Shown here piece by piece: positions 45,324 through 56,213 of a stretch of DNA of 64,000 nucleotides (its first letter is position 1; every line of letters begins with the position of its first letter). The translations under genes and the position numbers were made by a program. The notes under the pieces are model-generated. The model did no database searches. It worked only from the letters and a program-made list of their open reading frames with translations, and was not told the DNA's origin. The stretch comes from Aphanomyces cochlioides (lineage: Eukaryota > Oomycota > Saprolegniomycetes > Saprolegniales > Verrucalvaceae): positions 1,116,001 through 1,180,000 of the forward strand of contig JAHQRK010000012.1 in NCBI GenBank assembly GCA_019828595.1, in the 5' to 3' direction.

Positions 45324-45440
45324 CTCCCTCGAGTGTGTACAAACCGATGGCGATGAGTTTGTATTTCCTACTAGCCAATCATCGTCACCTTCAAGTTTTT
45401 ATACACGTTACAATACAAACCCCGACTGGAGATGCTCTTA

Positions 45441-46994
45441 ATACTTATGACCTCATGATAAAGGGCCAGCCATCAGCACAGCAAATGAAAAAAAAATGTT
45501 TTGGGCAAGGGGACGAGAGGTAACATTCCAGGAAGCGAGTGACTTAAACAAGATCCTGCTGAGAGGGGGCTCTTTCTTTCTTGTCCGAAGAACAGTTGGT
45601 CAACCACATTGGAAGGTGTCCAATATACTGAGACTATTCTATCCGCTAGAAAATGGAATGCACCCACACGGATATCAAGAATCATACCACGACTGGAGAA
45701 ATTTCTGTCAATAGAACTCCTTATCAAAAACGCTGGAAATTCAGATAACGCAGGAGTCCATAAGAACTGGGTTTATTTCTCTGTCAAGTCGACATAAGCT
45801 TATGTGAGCTGGTTCCAATAGAGTGTACAGTGTATTGTTTATGCACAAGAATTCACGGTGCAATCAAGAATGCATCAACATCTTACACGACACAGTCATC
45901 TCGCAAAGGATGTGTGGCTCTATCAAAAACATTCATTTCACTTTAAATTGGATGTTTTTGACCAATTAAGACTGTCAACATCTGAAATTTTTTCTTGCTC
46001 ATTCGCCCAAGTTGGTGAATGACTTTGGGTGCGATTTGTGTATTGTAATTGGAATTCGTCGGACAAATCGGTCGACGTGAATAATTTTATCCAATAGAAA
46101 TATTCATTTTTTTCATTGGTTGAAATATGACTCATGGTTGTATCACTCAGGTCTGAATCGCGCTGGCGAAGAACAAGGCATGCAGCTCTGGTCCTGTGGG
46201 CGTCTAGATGGACTGCCAGGCGTCGAGGGGATGGACAGCACGAAGGTCTTAGTCTGTTCGTAAGGTATCACTATCTATAATACACAAAACTGACTGCATT
46301 GTCATGCTAGGCAATCTAGAAGGAGACTCATCGAGAAGCTGCGAGACTTCTTCTGCGCCAAGCCAAACTGGTCGACAGCTTGGCATCAAACAGCTCATGA
46401 ATATCATGGTTTCTGGGTCATAAGGGACCTATTCTAGCCCAGCCACACAATCTACAACGTGGCCAAGTACGTTATTTAGGACTCGTATGACATCTAAACA
46501 AATGCATGCAATAGTGATTGAAGGTTATCTATATACAAATAAGCATGGGGTTCAAAAATGAAGTAGCTGCTATCATTACAAGCCTGAATGTACGCTGCAC
46601 AAGCTTACTGTTGCTCATGTTGACGCCATAACTTGGCGATTGTAGATATTTTCATCTGTGCATCACGTCGCTGCCGTTTTTTCGCCGTGGGTTGTCGTAG
46701 AGGGGCAAGCATTTCATTGACAATATGGAAAGAAGTTTGCAAATCTATCTCTGATAGATTAAGATGTACGGCGCACCCTGTTTTCGACTCATAATATCTC
46801 GATAGTCTTTCCATAATAAATCTCCATTCACTCAAGACTTTCTTGGCAGTTTGTTTTGATATATCACGTGGAGAAATTTGGCAAAAAGGCGGATTTTTTT
46901 TTACGCCACCACAATTTCCATGCCGTAGCAAGGTCGACTGTAGGTAATTCAAATGATTCAGGAAGCTGACCCCCCCATGCATACACATTATATT
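45441..46994. other. Intergenic, with an unrecognised minus-strand ORF at its right end
   Basis: No gene is supported between 45441 and 46600, although RRRLIEKLRDFFCAKPNWST (about 46317-46380, plus) looks coding. A minus-strand ORF at 46605-47006 (FCQISPRDISKQTAKKVLSE, Lys/Arg-rich end) may be a transposon-derived protein fragment. It overlaps the left end of the next element. Confidence 0.3.
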
Positions 46995-47888
46995 AGGGGT
47001 AATCAAAGTTCAAAATTTACATCGCTTTATTCACAATATTTTTTATTTTTAAAGCGAAATTTCCTCGTCGGAATGTTATTGCGTAAAGCGCTCTCAAAAC
47101 CCTTTGGGAATCAAAGTTAAAACAATAAAGTGACTGACTTGGTTGCATTTGTTGATTTGGTTGGACACAAAGTGCCATGCCTCGTGTTTCGGAGAAGAGA
47201 AGGATCATCAAGGCCATGGACGCCATAATCTTTCACTCGCGATACACAATCTATTAATGCCAGTGCACGTACGGCGCGAGATCGACCTTATTCTGAAACT
47301 ACGTATGCCTCTCATGTCATTGCGATACTTGGAAGAACGACGTATTCTTTCTAAGAACACCGCTCAGCTATCGATTCTTCCTCATCTACGGGTGGACGAC
47401 TTTGTTCAAGAAGTCCGAGTGTGTCAAAATACCTTTGCCCGTATTGTACACGCGTTAGAGAGCTGTATGGTCTTCCAAAACAACAGTCGCAACAAGCAAA
47501 TGCCGGTGTGGATACAAGTTGCTTGTGCGCTCCATCGTCTTGGCCATTATGGAAATGGAGTCTCTGGAGGTATGGTTGCACGAGCCAAGGGTCTTGGTTA
47601 TGGAACTGTACTGCTCTACACTAAACGAGAACTCCAAGACGTACAGCAACTCAAGATCCGTCACGCGGTGGCGAACAATCTTCTTCGGTTTTGGTCCTTC
47701 GTCTTCATGCTTGCGCTTCGTGCCTTGGCTCTCATCATGTTTCTTCGATCGCGTCATTTAACTCGAGCAACACTGGCCTATCGTTCCAATAAAGCGCTTT
47801 ATTGCATTTTAAAGCGCAAAAATATTTATTTTATTACATCTCGTAAAGTGCTGCCAGACGCATAAAGCGTCTAACTTTGATTACCCCT
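46995..47888. mobile_element. Harbinger-derived deletion element, 894 bp, ATT target site
   Basis: The ends AGGGGTAATCAAAGTT are inverted and perfect over 16 bp, flanked by ATT on both sides (46992-46994 and 47889-47891). Inside is only the N-terminal part of a transposase. It is a non-autonomous element that must move with a transposase supplied elsewhere. Confidence 0.75.
47143..47865 (+). pseudogene. N-terminal half of a Harbinger-like transposase
   Basis: The frame contains SLRYLEERRILSKNTAQL, then DDFVQEVRVCQNTFARIVHA, VFQNNSRNKQMPVWIQVACA, LHRLGHYGNGVSGG and LGYGTVLLYTKR. This is the segment that in oomycete Harbinger transposases precedes the first catalytic Asp. The DDE residues are absent, and the remaining codons to 47865 are hydrophobic and unrelated. 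It is a relic, not a functional enzyme, although it could in principle bind element ends. Confidence 0.55.
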
Positions 47889-47891
47889 ATT

Positions 47892-48485
47892 CTAAAGGAG
47901 CTTCTGTAGAGTCAAAATTGGCATGAGGTAAATTGTTGATTGGTGCAATTGTTTCTCTGATGGTTGATATGATTAGATCTTTAGAGATTCCGTTTGCTAT
48001 CGTTCCTGAATCATTCAAGAGGCTTTGTACACCAGCCAAAACCACGTCCGGAAGAGCCAAAAGAGTTTCATTCGCTTTCTCGAGCTTGATATACAGCTCA
48101 ACATGGGGGGAATTCCCGACGGTAGCATTAAACTTTCACCACTATTCTGCGAAAATAACAACAAACGTAGGTGTTCAATCATTTCCAAATTACAAAACAA
48201 AGGAGTGGCAAAAAGAGCATGGTTGTGGGGCAGCTCGTCAATCAAAAAGTCGTAATGGAAAACCAAACTGGCCAAAACTAAACGTAATACACCAGCCATA
48301 TGCTCAACTTAAGCTAGCTTAGGAAACATAACTCCAATACACTCTGTAATAAATGATGCATCCATGTTTACAAAATAGGGAGGCAAAACAGCAAATAAAG
48401 AACAGTTAACAGTTAAACCAGCCACGACTCTTCCTGTATACTGATCACCTGCTGACTCGTAACGAAAATATTTTTCCATTGCCAA
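47892..48485 (-). pseudogene. Repeated-protein remnant of uncertain (possibly Crypton-type) origin
   Basis: Minus-strand segments in several frames look coding: MEKYFRYESAGDQYTGRVVA and NCSLFAVLPPYFVNMD (~48485-48320), VFHYDFLIDELPHNHALFAT (~48260-48190), and GNSPHVELYIKLEKANETLL (~48125-48060). The set resembles, from memory, proteins of oomycete tyrosine-recombinase (Crypton) elements, but I cannot verify this. It is broken by several frameshifts. Confidence 0.3.
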
Positions 48486-48559
48486 GTGACCACCCACAAC
48501 GCAAGCAAATACTAACAATTGACGGCCCTCCCGTCGTTCCTGACGACACGAAAGTTGCA

Positions 48560-48850
48560 TCACCCTTCCATATCGAGTCTAAGGGGTTCATCACCAAAGT
48601 GATATTTCTCGCCGCTGTATCAAGCCCCAGATATGATTTCCATCAACGAACCATGTTCGATGGTAAAATTGGGGTTTGGCCGTTTATTGAGCGAGTGGCC
48701 GCGAAGCGAACCAGCAAGAACCGCCCAAAAGGGACAGTCGAAACCGTGCCACAGACAGTTAACGCTGCTGTCTATCAACAAGCCATCCTGGAAAAACTTA
48801 TCCCGGCAATTCAACAGAAACTCCCCTGTGCTTCTCAAAAGGATCAAACC
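48560..48850 (+). pseudogene. Mariner-like transposase relic (central domain)
   Basis: FITKVIFLAAVSSPRYD, FDGKIGVWPFIERVAAKRTS and KNRPKGTVETVPQTV align by eye with the central part of the transposase pseudogene at 2551-3942 (FITKAMVLAAVSRPRYD, GIWPFVTRIPAARSS). The upstream DEKWF and downstream SPD regions are missing. It is a fragment of the same family, interrupted after LIPAIQQKLP. Confidence 0.6.
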
Positions 48851-49607
48851 AATCAGAATTCATTATTTCCAGCATTCCAGATTTACAATAGATCGGCTTT
48901 TTTTATAGATAGAGAAATGCCGGTGATTTGTCAGTGTTTTTTTGTAAATGGGCCGTTTCAATCAAAGACGCATGAACAAATCATCTCGTTCGTTTTTGCC
49001 GTCGACCTGCGATTGTGATAAATGACAGCAACTTTGATACATGATGAAGTTGGTGCGTGAATAGGGGGTGTATATTCATTTTTATGCAGTTGTTTATCTG
49101 TTTTTGAAATGAAGCTCTAATGGAATTTCTGCTTCGTCATCCCGATGGCTCACTGCGGTTGGTCAATGGCTGGGCGAATCGCTCGTGTTACAATTTTCAA
49201 CGCAGACGACACTGGGGCGCAATAGAAGTGTGCCCCTTTTGTTTCTCCATGCGGTAATCACATCAATTGAACCAATTGGCATGAAAGGCACATTGCGATC
49301 AGGAGACGAATAAGAAATGCAAACTCGATATTAAATTATACAGGTAATTGCCACATTGACAAATACTCGTAACGTTAACTTCATCAATGGCAAGTTTTCT
49401 CGGTCATTTGGCCGCCTTTTAAGCACAGGGGAAGACATATTTCAATTGAAGGTTCATCAGATAAACCTCTTTAAATTGATAAAATTGAACTTTCTAACAT
49501 AAGATGTCGTTGTGATGCACACATGTTGGTTTTTGTTTATTTATAGCATAAACACAGATATCCATGGAATTCTCCATCAAGCATTTATCAATTTGCATCC
49601 AGCTCCA
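48851..49607. other. Intergenic, AT-rich
   Basis: No gene is seen; it contains the presumed promoter of the GST gene. Confidence 0.5.
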
Positions 49608-50400
49608 ATGGCTCAACAATCTACTGCGTTCCCTTCCACGCCATACACGTCCATTCCTGAAGATCAATTCGACGCCTTGCATGCGGCCGATGGCAAACTT
49701 CGTCTATTCAACAACACTGTCTGCCCGTTTGGCCACCCCCAGAGCGCCATGGGGTGGCTCCACTGATTTCTTGGCAGCCCTACGTCCAGGCCACCGCGCA
49801 CTGTGGACTGCCCTCGAAGTGAACGCTCCCTTTGAAGTGATCGAAGTCTCCTTGCTTGACAAGCCTGCCAGCTACGCTGAAAAGTTTAACCGCTATGGCA
49901 CGGTGCCCTACTTGTTGGACAACGGCTTTCCAGTCTACGAATCGTCCATTGTCGCTCAATACCTAGATGCCAAGTACGGCAATGGCGATTTGTGGCGCAC
50001 CAAGGACCCTCAAGGCGCTTCCTTGGCTAATTTGCTCAGTGCAAAGCTCCAAGTCGGCCCATTCTACGCGGTCTTGCGAACGGGTGAAGAAAAGGCAAAA
50101 GAAGAATTGCGCAGCGCTCTCTCTGAAATCGAAGCCATCTATCGCGATGACGCCAAGGCGTTCCGCGCCCAAGGCCCATACTTGCTCGGCGCCGAACTGA
50201 GCAGCGCTGACATCAACCTCGCGCCTTTCTTGTTCCGTTTCGAAATCCTCTTGGCCCACTACCGCAACTTTAGCTTTCTCGCCGACTACCCCTTGTTGAA
50301 TGCCTTGCTAGAAGCTGTCAAGACTCGCCCTGCGTTCCAAAAGTCGATTCGCGAACCTGAATTCTATATCAACGGCTATTCCAAGTACGTGACTGCTTAA
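49608..50400 (+). CDS. Glutathione S-transferase (omega-like), two exons with a GC-AG intron
   Basis: Exons 49608-49731 and 49790-50400 give 244 aa. The N-terminal thioredoxin-fold domain has the Cys-type active site NNTVCPFGHRALWTAL, as in omega-class GSTs and dehydroascorbate reductases. It is followed by GTVPYLLDNGFPVYESSIVA for glutathione binding, and then an all-helical C-terminal domain (LLGAELSSADINLAPFLFRF). The 58-bp interval 49732-49789 breaks the frame and must be removed. Only GC..AG ends fit (GCCACC..GTCCAG), and the 7-mer GGCCACC occurs at both junctions. A CTGAT branch-like sequence is inside. The predicted role is cytosolic thiol transfer or reduction. An unspliced reading from 49564 would give a wrong N-terminus. 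Confidence 0.8.
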
Positions 50401-50829
50401 AAATTAATCAAGTTCAGTTGTGTGAATCCTAATACTTTTCAAGTTGCTCCCCTAAAGTTTAAACAATGGATCGTTCTTGAGCGCTCGGCTAATGCCAGCA
50501 CTGAATCCTTTCGTGTTGATTGTAATCGATTGAAGTTTCTCCCCCGCCACCGTCAAAATACTAACCCCCCTTCAGCGTAGCTAGACTAGACACTCGGCAA
50601 TACCACCTCATTCAATTCTTCATTTGCTTGGATAGGACAACGTCCACCTGCCACACAAAGGATTAACAATAAACATCGAAAGTTATCGCCGTCTCCATGC
50701 AGCTGGAATTGGTGTCCTATTTACTCACGAGTCTCAAAATCCCCGATGGGGATGAAAGGCTAATCCTCTACTGAAGAGATATTTGGGCATCAATTCTTGA
50801 TGTAACGTTAATATATATTATGCACTTGG
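50401..50829. other. Convergent spacer between GST and GH17-like genes
   Basis: No gene is seen; it holds the 3' regions of both neighbours. Confidence 0.5.
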
Positions 50830-51747
50830 TCAAGCGCAACAAACACGAACGGTTGAGCCTACAAGCAGCAAAGATGGACATTGCACTTGCTCCAACGTCC
50901 AAATGGTTGGTGTGCTATCTTTCTTGCAAGAACCCTTGTAGCCACACACGCGAGCGAGAATTGCTCGACTTGCATCGCCCTTTTGTACTTGAGTTTCTGG
51001 ACAATCAGCTCCAAAATACGACGTTGTTGCGGGCGGTGCTGTCGAATCATTAGACTCTGCATCTTCTTGAGCTGGTGCTTGAGTCGGAGCTTCGGTTGGT
51101 GTCTCTGTAGGCGCCTCAGTAGGCACTTCAGTCGGAGCATCAGTTGGAGCCTCTGTTTGTGTTTCTGTTGTGGTTTCATTTGGGAATTCAATCGGTGGTT
51201 CTGTTGATGGCGCAGTGGAAGAGTTGGCAGTTGAAGCTTGGTGATGAATCACATGCGTTGTGTGGGAGCCAACGTCCGAAATCACAACGGGCACATGGCC
51301 AAGTCGGCTTTGACGTAGAAATGTTTTAACCCGCTCGACATATTGGGCAAGTTCATAGACAGAACCCTGCTTGTGGTCTTTGATGCCTTCGTTGGATACG
51401 TGAATGCCAGCCACCAAGTCAGCGGGGACACTTCCAGTGGCAATAATTTGCTTGAGTGATTCCAGCTCAGTCTCATCAGCTGGATTGGTTTCCCGTAGCC
51501 CAAGCCAGACCCTGGCACCAACGTTTGAAGCTGCAGCAAGCACGTGGCCCATGCAAGGCGCCGTCATGGAATTGAGGCGTACTGGGACATCGTGGTAGTG
51601 TTTGGTTAGGTCTTGCTGCATGACCTCAATCGACTTGCACAGCAAGCCATCCTCGGTGCCGTGAGGATTGTAGAGGCTTCCAAATGATCCACGAGAAAGA
51701 AACTCAGCAGCAGCGCACGAAGCCACAAGATGGAGGAAGAAGCGCAT
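50830..51747 (-). CDS. Secreted GH17-like protein, half barrel with Thr/Pro-rich tail
   Basis: The ATG at 51747 (MRFFLHLVASCAAA) gives a signal peptide, and the longer in-frame start at 51798 does not. The ~150-aa domain resembles the first half of oomycete GH17 endo-1,3-beta-glucanases: SFGSLYNPHGTEDGLLCKSI, APCMGHVLAAASNVGARVWL and LVAGIHVSNEGIKD, which includes the acid/base Glu. The second half with the nucleophile (usually a TGW-type segment) is missing. After PVVISDVGSHT comes a mucin-like linker of TEAPTxAPTE repeats and a short Cys-containing end. A GH17 fold is therefore incomplete, and a glucan-binding or cell-wall role is more likely than hydrolysis. Confidence 0.65.
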   Translation of the reverse strand: MRFFLHLVASCAAAEFLSRGSFGSLYNPHGTEDGLLCKSIEVMQQDLTKHYHDVPVRLNSMTAPCMGHVLAAASNVGARVWLGLRETNPADETELESLKQIIATGSVPADLVAGIHVSNEGIKDHKQGSVYELAQYVERVKTFLRQSRLGHVPVVISDVGSHTTHVIHHQASTANSSTAPSTEPPIEFPNETTTETQTEAPTDAPTEVPTEAPTETPTEAPTQAPAQEDAESNDSTAPPATTSYFGADCPETQVQKGDASRAILARVCGYKGSCKKDSTPTIWTLEQVQCPSLLLVGSTVRVCCA

Positions 51748-52440
51748 ATCCTTGGCAAGTTGTCGAATGCCAACAAGCAAAAACGAAGATTGTGTCAAGG
51801 ATGATAGGCATATTAAATTATACAGGATATTTATTTGACAAAGGATGAAAAAATAAAATGATACAGTTCATATCGATTTCCAGAGAATCCATGGATTATC
51901 ATATTTCGCAGGTCAAATGCTCTGTGACCAGCCTCACCTCCTAAGCTTGATGGCTCAGTTGATGCTGCATTAGCTTGTCCTCGCCATGTAAAGCCATGGG
52001 AGCATACCACAGAGCAGCCCAGAGACTAACGAAGTTGCACCTGAAACTTACAATTCTTCCCCCTCAGGTTGACTAAGAACTCGACTGCATGGTTTTCTTA
52101 AAGCAACAGCGATAAGACCGTCGTCTTGATTGCTCTGATCGAACACGGCTTACGCTAAGCACGACATCGTGTCAAACCAAGGACTAAAAGCTGGGACAAA
52201 ACCCCATGACTATGCTAAGCTTTGTTGGCCTCGCTTAATGTGAGTCAAAAGACAACCTCGTTCGCCAGGCTCATCTCGGTTTTGAAGTGTTGCGTCGTGG
52301 GCTTGACTTCTGTCGCTAGGCCATACTTTGCCTTAGCCGACTTGCTTCGGCTTTCATACAAGTCATTGCCCAGAGTTCATGCAATTTTGTCGATGTGTCG
52401 TGTTTGCTTCCGTTGCTCCATTTTGGATCATTGCTTCCCG
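51748..52440. other. Intergenic region
   Basis: No gene with family or splice support is seen. Confidence 0.45.
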
Positions 52441-52713
52441 ATGACATCGATTCAGCGCTGTCTAGTGGTGCTACTTACCTTTGCTGTCCAAGCAGAATTT
52501 TTCACCGCATCGTCGTTCCTTTCGCCTTTGTCATGCGTTGATAGAGTGGATAACTTGTTGATGACAAGCACGCCGTCCAAGCCAACGCACGCGTCGCACG
52601 CCATCTCGCCACTCGGGATCCTCTCAACTGCAGAAATCACTCCAGTAAACTTATATATCACACTTTTCAAATGTCACTTCGTTACGCGGAAACCGGCCCC
52701 TTCGTGCCCATAA
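52441..52713 (+). CDS. Candidate small secreted protein
   Basis: A 90-codon ORF begins MTSIQRCLVVLLTFAVQA, a good signal peptide with a hydrophobic core and Ala-X-Ala-like end. A short Ser/Thr-rich mature region with Cys residues follows, ending PSCP. The minus strand is also open here (MKSVIYKFTGVISAVERIPS), so the call is tentative. A GTAAAC donor near 52648 could truncate the ORF into a spliced gene. No effector motif of RxLR type is seen. Confidence 0.3.
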   Translation: MTSIQRCLVVLLTFAVQAEFFTASSFLSPLSCVDRVDNLLMTSTPSKPTHASHAISPLGILSTAEITPVNLYITLFKCHFVTRKPAPSCP

Positions 52714-53236
52714 TAAATCTTTTCTCGATCACTTTTGCAATTGTTCCTTGGCTTGCTTCCATGCACACTGAGAAACAACACGTGGAGAGTTGAGATTCTG
52801 TGCAACCTGTCAACGTCACACGGTTGTCGGGTCAGTTGTAGAGGCGATGAAGACGCAGATTCGCTTCTATGAGAATGGTTTGACCTCAACTGTGGCGGCT
52901 GGACAAAGATGTGTAGCACTTGAAAGTTTGAACCATTCCTGTTGCCGACATAACGATCCAAGTGTGTGAAATCTAGTCGCTGTGGGCGTCATGGTTGGAC
53001 TTTTTACAAAACAACTTTGCCACAATCTTTGACTGTGCTGTATGAGCAACTATGCAGCTCCTAGCGCTAGTTCGCCTACAGCTTGACCATCCCATCACGT
53101 CAAAGACTTTGGCACTAACGCTACAGTCCAATGGAGACTTTGGATGGTAAAGAACTCGAAAGAATGGGTAGAAAAGTGATTTTGGTCGAACTTCCAAATA
53201 TAAGTTGACTATAAAGTCCCGTCAAAATGGAAATAT
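52714..53236. other. Intergenic region
   Basis: Short overlapping open frames occur on both strands; nothing is supportable. Confidence 0.4.
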
Positions 53237-53870
53237 TCATGCTTCGTCGATGTCCACGATGGAATAATCATCGATGCGTCCGATTCCACGCTCAGCAATA
53301 TATATTGCTTGAAGCAAGGGATAATTGGGTTTGCGTTGCGTATGGCCCTTGAAGAGTGTGAAATGTAACACAAGGCGGGTGCGACCTCTGCAAGTTCGAA
53401 GTTTGGGTTTGTCAACGTTGGAGGTTTCTTCCATCGTTCCACTCTTCGTCTAACGTATCAAAAGAAGACGATCCCACCGGCGAACTAATGCCAAGCCAAA
53501 TCCTCCCTTGTCTGGAGATATCACTGCCACATGGAGGCACCCGCCACCGCGCCAGGCTCCATGTATTCCGTTACTCTACGTCGCCATCTCCATTTACAAC
53601 ATTCTCTCACGAATCTTCTCTCCTTGACTTGCCGCTTGAACGAGTTGGAAAAGCAGTCTTGAGCGGCAACGCAGTGAGCCTTTTGTCCATGAACAATGCC
53701 GTTTTTCTCCCGCAGAGCGGCTGTCGCCATGACGATGAGACAGAAGCGATTGTATGTATTTGCACCGCCAGTTGGACGGGAGCATCTGGGTCCCCCCACT
53801 GTCGTCGTTTTGCTGGATCATTTGAAGATTACGACTTATTGCAGCATCCAGAGTTACTCCTGTCGTGATC
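53237..53870 (-). CDS. Possible spliced minus-strand gene, unknown
   Basis: The last exon, downstream of a CGTTAG acceptor near 53450, reads EETSNVDKPKLRTCRGRTRL and YPLLQAIYIAERGIGRIDDY to a stop at 53237. This is a convincing coding texture. Upstream minus-strand frames at 53860-53520 are open in more than one phase (for example KNGIVHGQKAHCVAAQD), and I could not fix the exon structure or start. No family is recognised. Confidence 0.3.
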
Positions 53871-54053
53871 AATACTGTACTTTCCTGAACACTCCATTGA
53901 GCGGGCTAGCTTGACAGGATCTATAGACCCCCGCGATAAAGTTTGCAAAGTTGGTCAGGGGACAATGATGACAACCAAGTCCTTGTGGTTCAGATATTTT
54001 GTTTCCTTTCGAGTGCAAATTGAGGGGAAATTTGACCAGAGCTGGCCGCCATA

Positions 54054-56213
54054 ACGTAAAATTCCAAAGTCGAGAACAGGTTCAAAGTCGAGCACTAATC
54101 AAATTCATTAAATTTTTACCACCAAAACCTCTGATAAGTAATTTAAATGACTATCCGGTACACCGGATAATTTTCCCGCCTTCATTGCTCATTTGTTTAT
54201 CCTCTCCATAACAAGTTTGCCCGCACAAACCATGGACAGTGCTGTGAATCAAGTGATGCAAGGTGCTTCTTGCATGGAAGTGTCGAATGTTACTGGCATT
54301 CCATACTCAACTCTTTCAGCTCATGTACGAGCGAAGACGAAAGGTTTTTCGATTCGTGGAATGGGAAGGCCGCCGCACTTGCCCATTGATTGTGAAAAGG
54401 ATATTGTCGAATGGGTGATTGCGATGCAGCTACAAGGCCTACCCATAAAGCGCAAAGATATCATGGTGAAGGCATGCCAAATTGCCTTCGAAATCCACCC
54501 CGAAATGAAAATTTAAAATGGCTGGTACGACGGATTTCGCCGCCGTAACCCACAGTTGACGAATCGACTTGCCCAAACGATTTCGCGTGCCAGGAATGCT
54601 GTCGATGAGAGTGGAGTGAGTACCTTGTTTTCTCTGCTAGAACACCAAATTGAAACTCATGAACTAACTCCAGATCGAATTTGGAATATGGATGAAACTG
54701 CGTTTAGATCGCACAAAAACTCTGGTAAAGTTATTGCAGTTAAGGGATCGCGCAATGTTTGGCTGCAGACACGAAACACTGGGTATCATCTATCTATTGC
54801 TGCTTGTGTTAGTGCAGATGGCGTCGTGTTTCCCCCCACCTTCATATTTCCTGGTGACTCCATCGAACGAACATTATCAACTTCGTGCTCAATTTCGGGA
54901 GCGACAATTTCTACCGCACCCAGAGGTTGGATGAATGAAGATCTATTTGTGTCATGGCTCAGGCATTTTTCATACTCTGTCGGGTTTGGCGTGAAACGGC
55001 CGATCTTGTTGTCTATTGATGGCTTGTCTTCCCATTGTACGCCCAAGATTGTGGAGACCGCTGAAGAAATGGGTATCTCCTTGTTGTGTTTGCGTTCAAA
55101 CGCGACACATCTTTTGCAGCCTTTAGATGTGTCAGTCTTTAAATCATTCAAAAGTGCCGTTGAACGCAAGATCTTTGAAGCTATGGTACATGATGGTATG
55201 CCTGGTATTATTTCTTTAACTTATATGATCCTCTTAGACACTGGCAATCTATTTACTTTATGCAAAGAAAGAGCTCTACGGATTGCTTCTGCTTCGTGGA
55301 TGGAGAATGTCTCGGCGAAAAATGTTGTTGCAGGCTTTTCATGTTGTGGCATCTGGCCCTTGTCAAAATCCAAAATGATGGAGCGATTGGAGAGGTTTAA
55401 AGCCAATGGTGTGGGCAAGCGCGTTGAACAGGCTGATTGGATCAAGCACAGGGATGCAGTGCATGCCGAAATCTTGACGTTACCTCCTGTCGGGACAGCG
55501 AAAAGGAGAACAAAGCGTGTTGTGACTGGGGCTCGTTTGTTATCTATCAGTGAGTTGTCAGTTCTTGATTCGACAGTCGCAGACCGCCAAAGAGCAAAGA
55601 GACTCAGCGAGGAACTGAAGGCAAAACGAGCGAAAAAGCGGGCCAAAACGTCAAAGCGCTACCAAAACCAAGACCAAAGTTTCAACGATGCAAGCCTGCA
55701 AGTCGACTATGAGATCGTTCAATTGTAACAACAAATACCAATTGTCTTGTGTCTTGTCTGTGTCGTCTCTTGCGTCTTGTCTTGCATCTTGGCTTGGCCT
55801 TCATCGCTCCAACTTGTCGGTCTTCCTTGTCGATCTTCCTGGCAGTCTTGCCATGATTGAAAAGTCTGAACTGACTTACGAAATTGATATCTGTGAAACA
55901 TTATATTTTCTCCGAAAATTTATAGCCTAACCTCAAGAATCTTACATCCTAATTCTCATTTTTGAATACTTTATTCAAGATCATTTCTATGCTCGACTTT
56001 GAACACCAAATTTATAAGCAAGTTGCATCAGTTGTTAGTGAATTGTATATGGTTTATGTGCTTATATGCGCTTCATTTATGCATAATATGATTCTCCGTG
56101 AAATTCTCTATCTAATGATATCCTTGATGTGAGCATAACACAATCGCATCAGTTCTGCAGAAACGGTTTTATGCAAACACAAAAAGTAAGCGCTCGACTT
56201 TGGACTTTTACGT
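54054..56213. mobile_element. Pogo/Tigger-like element, TA target site
   Basis: The left end is ACGTAAAATTCCAAAGTCGA and the right end, reverse-complemented, is ACGTAAAAGTCCAAAGTCGA. TA flanks both sides (54052-54053 and 56214-56215). A second inverted pair of the box GTTCAAAGTCGAGC lies at 54080-54093 and 55991-56004, giving four CAAAGTCGAG boxes that could be transposase binding sites. The interior carries one pogo-type transposase. Confidence 0.75.
54232..55728 (+). pseudogene. Pogo-type DDE transposase (CENP-B/jerky family) with one in-frame stop
   Basis: One frame runs from the ATG at 54232 to 55728 apart from a TAA at 54514-54516. The N-terminus is a helix-turn-helix (QVMQGASCMEVSNVTGIPYS), followed by a CENP-B-type second DNA-binding domain split by the stop (ALKINGWY region reads ..MKI stop NGWYDGFRRR). 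The catalytic residues are WNMDETAF, LSIDGLSSHC and HLLQPLDVSVFK. The C-terminus is very basic (KAKRAKKRAKTSKR). An upstream in-frame start at 54193 is less likely. CCGGATAA-like sequences occur just upstream (54153-54172). Confidence 0.75.

Larger units (their letters stand above)
43001..45437. mobile_element. PIF/Harbinger element 2, apparently complete, TTA target site
   Basis: The ends GAGCATCTCCAGTC (left) and the same sequence reverse-complemented (right) are perfect over 14 bp. TTA occurs on both sides (42998-43000 and 45438-45440). The 2437-bp element contains an intact Myb-like gene (43174-43836, plus) and an intact three-exon transposase gene (45323-43951, minus). It is therefore a candidate autonomous element. 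Confidence 0.88.

Noticed and set aside
49564..49789. A GST start at 49564 in the downstream frame
   Set aside because: The first ~75 codons read through the intron and lack the active-site Cys; the start at 49608 in the other frame gives NNTVCPFGHR once spliced.
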